Source of the DNA: Nitratireductor alexandrii
GTDB lineage: Bacteria > Pseudomonadota > Alphaproteobacteria > Rhizobiales > Rhizobiaceae
Length of the DNA stretch: 64,000 nucleotides
Assembly: GCF_004000215.1 (NCBI RefSeq)
Contig: NZ_RBVY01000001.1
Coordinates: forward strand, 682,001-746,000
Reading direction: 5' to 3'
A program made the translations under genes and the position numbers. The first letter of the stretch is position 1. Every line of letters starts with the position of its first letter. Under the pieces are notes generated by a model. The model worked only from the letters and a program-made list of their open reading frames with translations, made no database searches and had not been told where the DNA came from. This document shows positions 58,602 through 64,000 of the stretch, one piece after another.

Positions 58602-59057
58602 ATGAAAAGACTCGCCACGGCCTTTGTGATCGGCTTCGCCGCGATCGGAACCACGCATGCCGCCGAGGACGACGCGGTCGCGCTCGCCCAGGCGTTCTGC
58701 AGCCTGGCCGAGCTCGACCAGGGCATGGGACGCATGTATCTGCTGTCGCCCGGCCTGACCGAAAAGGTGACCGCCGCGCTGGCGGCCGGCGGGCAGGCCG
58801 AGACGGCGTTTGGCACGGGCGTGCCCTGGGCGAGCGGCGACGGGGCCGCGGGCGCCTGCAGCGCCGGGGCGGTCAGCGCCGAGGACGGTGTGACGCTTGT
58901 CGACGTCATCTATGGCGAGGGCGATCAGGGCTGGACCGATCAGCTCGTTCTGGCTGCGGGCGAGGGCGGCGCGCTCGTCGTCGACGACATTCGCTACGGC
59001 AAGCCGAAAGACGCTGCCACGCTCGGCGAGGCGGCGTCGGCTCTCCTGACCGATTAG
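58602..59057 (+). CDS. Small exported protein, unknown
   Basis: 151 residues, ATG at 58602 behind GGAGA. A short signal peptide (KRLATAFVIGFAAIGTTHA, cut near AHA-A) precedes a mature part with two cysteines about 60 residues apart (in FCSLAEL and ACSAGAV). No family recognised. It lies 43 bp after the SDR gene. Confidence 0.7.
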   Translation: MKRLATAFVIGFAAIGTTHAAEDDAVALAQAFCSLAELDQGMGRMYLLSPGLTEKVTAALAAGGQAETAFGTGVPWASGDGAAGACSAGAVSAEDGVTLVDVIYGEGDQGWTDQLVLAAGEGGALVVDDIRYGKPKDAATLGEAASALLTD

Positions 59058-59221
59058 GGCACAATCCCGGCAACGAGCCTCTTTGTTCGGGAAAGATCAT
59101 GCTTTAACAGGATGACGGCGCGTGGCGACGGCTCGATGGGACGTCGCCGCGGTCGCGACACATGTCTCGGCGCCGCTTGAGGGGAAGGCGGCGCCGGACG
59201 GCGAGGCGAGGGAACGGCCAT

Positions 59222-59998
59222 ATGCTGCTTGCGATCGAGCAGGGCAACACCAACAGCCTGTTTGCCGTGCACGACGGCGAAAGCTGGATCGCCCAATGGC
59301 GTTCCGCCACCGAACCCAACCGGACCGCGGACGAATATGCGGTCTGGCTGCACCAATTGCTGTCGATGACCGGGCTCGACCTGGGCGTGCTCGACGCCTG
59401 CATCATCTCCAGCGTGGTGCCGCAATCGATCTTCAACCTGCGCAATCTGTCGCGCCGCTATCTGGGCGCCGAGCCGCTGGTGATCGGCGAGAACGCCGAG
59501 TTGGGCATTCCGATCCGCGTCGCCAAGCCGGCCGAGGTCGGCGCCGACCGGGTGGTCAACGCGCTCGGTGCGCATATCGCCTATCCCGGGCCGCTGATCG
59601 TGGTCGACAGCGGCACGGCGACGACGATCGACGTTGTCGCCGCCGATGGCGGCTTCGAGGGCGGCGCGATCGCGCCCGGCATTCATCTGTCGGTCGAGGC
59701 GCTGCACTCGGCCGCCGCCAAATTGCCGCGGGTCGCGCTGAAGAAACCGCAGCGCGTGATCGGCAACGATACGGTCAGCGCCATGCAGTCGGGCGTGTTC
59801 TGGGGTTATATCGGCCTGATCGAGGGCATGATCGCGCGCATCCAGGCCGAGCGCGGCGAGCAGATGACGGTGGTGGCCACAGGCGGCATCGCGGCGCTGT
59901 TTTACGACGCCACCGCCGCCATTCACCATTTCGATCCCGACGTCACCATTCGCGGGCTTCTTGAAATCTATCGGCGCAACAATTCCAGCCGCCCATAG
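59222..59998 (+). CDS. coaX: Type III pantothenate kinase
   Basis: 258 residues from the ATG at 59222. The phosphate-1 motif reads IEQGNTNS (usual D-x-GNT), then [24 protein letters not shown] and GGAIAPGI are as in CoaX, which phosphorylates pantothenate in CoA synthesis using ATP. The first acidic residue is Glu instead of the usual Asp. Its 3' end overlaps the convergent DUF3750 gene by 31 bp. Confidence 0.9.
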   Translation: MLLAIEQGNTNSLFAVHDGESWIAQWRSATEPNRTADEYAVWLHQLLSMTGLDLGVLDACIISSVVPQSIFNLRNLSRRYLGAEPLVIGENAELGIPIRVAKPAEVGADRVVNALGAHIAYPGPLIVVDSGTATTIDVVAADGGFEGGAIAPGIHLSVEALHSAAAKLPRVALKKPQRVIGNDTVSAMQSGVFWGYIGLIEGMIARIQAERGEQMTVVATGGIAALFYDATAAIHHFDPDVTIRGLLEIYRRNNSSRP

Positions 59999-60714
59999 GC
60001 CGGGATCTTCAGGGCCGGCCGCACGATATAGACGCCCGCGACCAGGCCGAAGAGATGGATCTCGAAACCGTGGCGCCGCCCGACCGCCAGCCCGGCGAAC
60101 CCGCCGAGCGTGACATGCAGGTCGCGGCGGTCCGGCGACAGGCTGACCGAGGCGAGGCCCGGCGCGTAGTCGCGCCCGACCGCGTTGGCGGGCAGCGCGA
60201 CGTCGAGCTGCGGCACCCGGCGCAGCACATGGGCCACGAAGCTGTTGGAGTTCGGTCCCGGCCAGATCCGGTAGTCGCCGCGGCCGGCGAAGGGATAGGT
60301 CGCGATCGCCGCCTCCACGACCGGCAGCAGGGACGCCGCCGCCTCGCCGGTGATCGCCTGCACGATCCGCGGCGGGTTCGAATACCAGTAACCGTCGGCC
60401 ACGAAACCGTTATGGCGCACGGGCAGGCCCCAGCCGACCTTGTCGTAGCGGTCGTAATCCTGCCGGTCCGGTCGTTTCAGCACGATCCAGCTATGGGCCG
60501 AAAACGCCCCCTTGAAGCCGCCGGTGCGCGCGGCGAGCACGTAGATCGCGGCGTCGACGTTTTTCGGGGCCGGCAGGAGGCCGCTGCTGCTCCAGTCCGC
60601 CGAACGCCAGGATGCCGGCCGGTCGACGAGCGACCACCACAACGCCGTGCCGACCGCCGGCAGGGCGAACAGCACCACAACACCCAAAACAACCGGCCTG
60701 AAGATTGCGCGCAT
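59968..60714 (-). CDS. DUF3750 domain-containing protein
   Basis: 248 residues with an N-terminal hydrophobic helix or signal anchor (about 5-25), then [24 protein letters not shown] and [15 protein letters not shown], the core of DUF3750. The Ser-His pair and Asn-Ser-Phe pattern resemble a papain-like or permuted fold of unknown activity. It is encoded antisense to the last 31 bases of coaX. Confidence 0.82.
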   Translation of the reverse strand: MRAIFRPVVLGVVVLFALPAVGTALWWSLVDRPASWRSADWSSSGLLPAPKNVDAAIYVLAARTGGFKGAFSAHSWIVLKRPDRQDYDRYDKVGWGLPVRHNGFVADGYWYSNPPRIVQAITGEAAASLLPVVEAAIATYPFAGRGDYRIWPGPNSNSFVAHVLRRVPQLDVALPANAVGRDYAPGLASVSLSPDRRDLHVTLGGFAGLAVGRRHGFEIHLFGLVAGVYIVRPALKIPAYGRLELLRR

Positions 60715-60790
60715 GGATTTCCTTTGCCTCGGCGGGTGTGAGAGCATAGGTCGATAGGGACAGGCAGGGCAGTGAATTTCCGGTGAGGCG

Positions 60791-61795
60791 ATGAAAAATC
60801 CCGTTCTGGTCGAGGTGATGCGCGGGGCGCTGGTGGAAAGCCGCCACCGCGGCGCGGTCGTGGCGCTCGACGCCGACGGGCGCACGGTGTTCGAGATCGG
60901 CGATATCGACCGGCCGGTTTTTCCGCGCTCGGCGGTCAAGGCGATCCAGGCCCTGCCGCTGGTCGAAAGCGGCGCCGCCGAGGCCTGCGGTTTCGACGAC
61001 CGCGACCTCGCGCTGGCCTGCGCCTCCCATTCCGGCGAGGCCGCCCACGCCGAACGCGCGGCGGCGATGCTGGCCAGGGCCGGGCTCGATGAGAATGCGC
61101 TCGAATGCGGCAGCCATTGGCCGCTCGGCGAACAGGCCACGCTCGACCTTGCCCGCGCCGGCCAGACGCCGAGCGCGCTGCACAACAACTGCTCCGGCAA
61201 ACATGCCGGCTTCCTGTGCGTTTGCTGTCACGGCGGCGTCGCGCATCGCGGCTATTCGGGCTTCGACCATCCCATGCAGCGGGAGTTGCGTGCGGTGATG
61301 GAGCAGGTCACCGGCGCCGTGCACGACCGCGACAATGCCGCCGTCGACGGCTGCTCGATACCCACCCACGCCGTGCCGCTGCGCGCGCTGGCGTTTGGCT
61401 TTGCGCGCATGGCGACCGGCGCGGGGCTGGCGCCGCGGCGTGCTGCGGCCGCAACGCGGCTGCTCGGCGCCTGCATGGCCGAACCGTTTTTCATGTCGGG
61501 CAGCGCGCGGATGGACGAAAGGCTGATGGCGGCCGCCGGCGGCCGGATCTTTTGCAAGACCGGCGCCGAAGGAGTCTATTGCGCCGCCATTCCCGAACTT
61601 GGCCTGGGCGTCGCACTGAAATGCGACGACGGCGCGACCCGCGCCTCCGAAACCATGCTGGCCGCGATGCTGGCGAAACTGCTTGCCGCCGGCGACCCGC
61701 TGGCGGCCACCTTGCGCGACATGGCCCGACCGCCGGTCGTCAGCCGGCGCGGCATCAAGGTCGGCGAAATCCGGGCGACGGACGTGCTTGCCTGA
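60791..61795 (+). CDS. ansA: L-asparaginase II, Rhizobium etli type (class 3)
   Basis: 334 residues. RSAVKAIQALP has the SxxK pair of this serine-beta-lactamase-like family, CASHSGE the second Ser, NNCSGKHAGF and DGCSIPTHAVPL the Cys-Lys-Cys site that binds zinc in the R. etli enzyme. It hydrolyses L-asparagine to aspartate and ammonia and is unrelated to the E. coli-type enzymes. Two asnB-like genes in the same window make the opposite or an analogous amide. Confidence 0.88.
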   Translation: MKNPVLVEVMRGALVESRHRGAVVALDADGRTVFEIGDIDRPVFPRSAVKAIQALPLVESGAAEACGFDDRDLALACASHSGEAAHAERAAAMLARAGLDENALECGSHWPLGEQATLDLARAGQTPSALHNNCSGKHAGFLCVCCHGGVAHRGYSGFDHPMQRELRAVMEQVTGAVHDRDNAAVDGCSIPTHAVPLRALAFGFARMATGAGLAPRRAAAATRLLGACMAEPFFMSGSARMDERLMAAAGGRIFCKTGAEGVYCAAIPELGLGVALKCDDGATRASETMLAAMLAKLLAAGDPLAATLRDMARPPVVSRRGIKVGEIRATDVLA

Positions 61796-61823
61796 GGCCG
61801 CAGCGACAGCGCAAGGCCCGGCG

Positions 61824-63194
61824 TCAACTCGCGTGATTGCGCTCGACGGTGAGGTGGGCAAAGCCGGCATTGCCGACCCGTGCCAAATCCTTAGTCACGG
61901 CCTCGGCCCAGCGATGGCCGCGGATGGCGCCGTTGCGCGCGCCGGAGATGATATTGTCGGAGATCACCGCCGCGCCGGCGCCCTCGACCACGGAGACGGC
62001 AATGCCGGTGCCGGCGTCGCGGATGACGTTGCCGCTGGCCGTGACGTTGCGCAGATACGGCCCCCAGCCGAGATGGAGGCCGAACAGCGGCGCGTTTTCG
62101 ACCACGTTGCCGGTGACGGCCGTGTCGGCCTCGGCGGTGATGCCGACGCCGAACCCGGGTGAGTCGGCCGGATAGGGGCCGGTCTGCGACAGGTTGCGCA
62201 CCAGATTGGCCGCGCAGACGGCCAGACGGCCGCCCTCGTTGAAATTGACGATCGAGATGCCGTTGGCCGCGCCGTCGACGATATTCGACGAAATCGCCGC
62301 GCCCTCGAAGGCGAATTCGGAATAGATCGCGGTTTCGCCGGAACGCTGGCAGCTATTGCCGGTGATCTGGATGTTGTTGCCGCCATTGGCCCGGATGGCG
62401 GAAAAGGCGCAGTCGGCGATCCGGTTGCCGGAAACCATGACGCCGCCCGCGCGATAGACGTTGATGCCGTTGCCGAATTGCCCGGTGCCGCCATTGCGCG
62501 CGGCGATGCGCTCGACGCGGTTGCCCGACACGATGGTGGTGTCCTCGCCCGCCTGCCAGCGATGCACCAGAATGCCGCCATTGCCGCAATCGGCGACCGT
62601 GTTGCCGGTGATCGCGAGGCCGCCGGCCTGGACGCTGTAGATCCCGGCATCGGCGGCGCCCGAGATCTGGCTGCGCTCGATGCGGCCGGCGACGTTTTCC
62701 AGCGCCAGCGCGTGCTTGCCGCTGCCCAGAATGCTGCAATTGTCGATGACGAGATGGCGCGCGCCGCGCACCGTCACGAGGCCGTCGACATGATCGCCCA
62801 GCCAGCGATTGGCGCCGTCGATCAGCAGGCCGGAGATCTCCAGATGGTCGGCCGCCTCGGCCAGGAACAGATGGCCGTTGCCGCCGTAAAGGATGCGCGA
62901 GGCGCCCGGCACGCCGGTCAGGCGCAGCTTGCGCGGCATGACCAGGTTCGAAACCACGTAGTCGCCCGGCGGCAGATAGACCGGCGCGTCGCGCTCGGCC
63001 GCCTTGTCGAGCACCCGGGCGAAGGCCTCGCTCTGGTCGTCGTAAAGGCCGGGCTGTACGCCGAGTTCGCTGGCATCGAGCGAGCCGCGGATCGAGGCCG
63101 TCTCGATACCGGACAGGGTGGCGCCATGGGCCGCGCCGGCGGCAAGACCGCCGGCGCCGGCCAGCCCGGCCAGGAACGCGCGTCTGTTCAGCAT
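61824..63194 (-). CDS. TIGR03808-like Tat-exported right-handed beta-helix protein
   Basis: 456 residues from the ATG at 63194 (GGAG eight bases before). The signal NRRAFLAGLAGAGGLAAGAAHG is a twin-arginine type. The rest is a repeated N-x-I/V-x-G-N-x-V pattern (SGNRVERI, TGNTVADC, SGNRIADC, SGNVIRDA) of a parallel beta-helix, as in pectate-lyase-like proteins and the rhizobial TIGR03808 family. The catalytic role is unknown; a surface or periplasmic carbohydrate-binding or -cleaving protein is likely. Confidence 0.87.
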   Translation of the reverse strand: MLNRRAFLAGLAGAGGLAAGAAHGATLSGIETASIRGSLDASELGVQPGLYDDQSEAFARVLDKAAERDAPVYLPPGDYVVSNLVMPRKLRLTGVPGASRILYGGNGHLFLAEAADHLEISGLLIDGANRWLGDHVDGLVTVRGARHLVIDNCSILGSGKHALALENVAGRIERSQISGAADAGIYSVQAGGLAITGNTVADCGNGGILVHRWQAGEDTTIVSGNRVERIAARNGGTGQFGNGINVYRAGGVMVSGNRIADCAFSAIRANGGNNIQITGNSCQRSGETAIYSEFAFEGAAISSNIVDGAANGISIVNFNEGGRLAVCAANLVRNLSQTGPYPADSPGFGVGITAEADTAVTGNVVENAPLFGLHLGWGPYLRNVTASGNVIRDAGTGIAVSVVEGAGAAVISDNIISGARNGAIRGHRWAEAVTKDLARVGNAGFAHLTVERNHAS

Positions 63195-63293
63195 TGGCAC
63201 AGCTCCAAGGTTCATCACCTTGGCGGAGCAAGTGCCATGCCAGCCCGATGCGGAGCGGGCGCTGCCGGTGCCTGGCGGTGACAGGTGGACGCT

Positions 63294-63674
63294 TCAGGCC
63301 TTCTCGGTGTGGTCGCGCAAGAACGCCGCGGCGCCGGCCTCGTCGATCTCGCCGGCGGCAACCATAAGGACAAATTGGATCAAACTGGCGTCGTCGGTCT
63401 CCAGGCTCCAGCCATTGAAGACGAGGAAAAGGTCGGTCGCGGCCAGCGCCGTTCGTTTATTTCCGTCCACAAACGGACGGTTCTTCACAATGCCGAAAAG
63501 GTGCGCTGCTGCCAGGTCGAATATGTCCGGATCGCCACAGATTGCCTTCTGGAGCGGTCTCGCCAAGGCGGATTCGAGCATGCCGACATCGCGGATGCCT
63601 GGCGCTCCGCCGTGCAAGCGAAGCTGTTCAGCATGCATGGCCTTAACGAATTCCCGCGTGTGGAATTCCGTGAT
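63294..63674 (-). pseudogene. Doc/death-on-curing toxin, likely inactive
   Basis: The frame from the family's usual start to the stop is 127 codons. Residues upstream of the first Met at 63638 (EFHTREFVKA) belong to the family, but the codon where the start is expected (63672-63674) is ATC, not ATG. The Fic/Doc motif reads RPFVDGNKR where the family has HPFxxGNKR, so the catalytic His is replaced. HGGAPGIRDVGMLESALARP and DIFDLAAAHLFGI confirm the family. Doc toxins phosphorylate EF-Tu; this copy should not. A shortened product from 63638 might still be made. Confidence 0.6.
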
Positions 63675-63892
63675 TTCGCGAGCGCGCGGTACGTGACCTC
63701 GTATTTGTGCATGCGTTCACGCGCGATTTTCATTTTGCGCTCGAACTCATCGGCCGAATCCTCGACGCGTCGCATGCGTAGCTCGTCCCCTTCCTTGAAG
63801 ACGACAACACTATCCCCGGCCTTGAGATTGAGGCTTTTCAAAAGTTCTTTCGGCAAGACCCATGTTGCAACGCGCGTTGAAACGGCGCTGCG
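63671..63892 (-). pseudogene. AbrB/MazE-type antitoxin remnant paired with the Doc-like gene
   Basis: The frame reads VSTRVATW then LPKELLKSLNLKAGDSVVV and GDELRMRRVED, an AbrB-type DNA-binding antitoxin, but family members have about six residues between W and LPKE (GNSLxVR-like), so an in-frame deletion is likely. No ATG lies upstream before the mutase stop; a TTG at 63856 is the only start candidate. The expected stop after RALAK is TCA instead of TGA, so the frame reads on to 63485. The same G at 63672 that removes the toxin's ATG removes this stop. Confidence 0.55.
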
Positions 63893-64000
63893 TTATCGCG
63901 CCAGAAGCGTGTCGATGAGGTCCTCGGCCGCTTCGGGGATCACCGTGCCGGGCGGAAAGATCGCCGTCGCGCCGGCCTTCAACACGGCGTCGAAATCGTC
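63893..64000 (-). CDS. scpA: Methylmalonyl-CoA mutase, C-terminal fragment (cut by window edge)
   Basis: The 35 visible residues DFDAVLKAGATAIFPPGT... followed by IPEAAEDLIDTLLAR are the end of the B12-binding domain of methylmalonyl-CoA mutase large subunits; AIFPPGTVI is a nearly invariant element. The 5' part lies beyond the right edge. The enzyme converts methylmalonyl-CoA to succinyl-CoA. The toxin-antitoxin remnant follows its stop codon directly. Confidence 0.7.
   Translation of the reverse strand, partial: DDFDAVLKAGATAIFPPGTVIPEAAEDLIDTLLAR

Overview
The window is chromosomal DNA from a high-GC alphaproteobacterium, most likely of the order Hyphomicrobiales (Rhizobiales). The grounds are gene content (ectoine-type EhuABCD transporter, betICAB choline-sulfate operon, TadE/TadG, TIGR03808-type Tat protein, DUF3750, Rhizobium-type asparaginase, CysN/CysC fusion) and a strong GC bias that opens long antisense frames over almost every gene. 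Osmoprotectant uptake and synthesis suggest a saline or marine habitat. I do not assign a genus.

Layout. 1-11858: polysaccharide and sulfate-activation genes: the end of a lower-GC asparagine-synthase-like gene cut by the window edge, a DUF2793 protein, a heparinase II/III protein, a GT4 glycosyltransferase, cysD and cysNC (PAPS synthesis), and a divergent UDP-sugar dehydrogenase plus 4-epimerase pair. 11996-15079: EhuBCDA-type ABC importer. 15853-17351: AT-rich patch, a small membrane protein, a transposase remnant and an IS3-family element with a frameshifted orfB. 17368-27359: a compact seven-gene minus-strand operon of lower GC (GT2, asnB-like amidotransferase, bi-domain oxidoreductase, methyltransferase, EamA-like protein, unknown 546-aa protein, GT-C-like membrane protein), probably an acquired surface-glycan module. 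27575-33562: UDP-xylose-synthase-like gene, cysQ, a PfkB kinase, tadG, tadE and a marR regulator.

33119-44774 is the most interesting region: an apparent amide-utilisation system. A MarR repressor is divergent from a cytosolic AmiC-like binding protein, followed by a flotillin, a secreted binding protein, two Liv-type permeases, an ATPase, a second ATPase fused in one reading frame to a Rhodococcus-type amidase, and an acyl-CoA synthetase. The parts predict import, hydrolysis and CoA activation of an unknown amide. Both intergenic regions at its head carry related TTTACTTG...TTGGAAAAT sequences that are good candidates for the MarR operator.

44934-45995 holds a degenerate tRNA fragment, a MESH1-like HD phosphohydrolase gene that ends inside that fragment, a small CPxC protein and an intact tRNA-Pro(CGG). 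46204-49998: phosphomannomutase and a GDP-mannose pyrophosphorylase fused to an AGE-family isomerase. 50045-56476: betI-betC-PLP dehydratase-betA-betB with a palindromic operator, divergent from a thiolase and an SDR. 58602-63194: a small secreted protein, coaX, DUF3750, class 3 asparaginase and a TIGR03808 beta-helix protein. 63294-63892: a toxin-antitoxin pair that looks inactivated by several lesions, next to the 3' end of a methylmalonyl-CoA mutase gene at the right edge.
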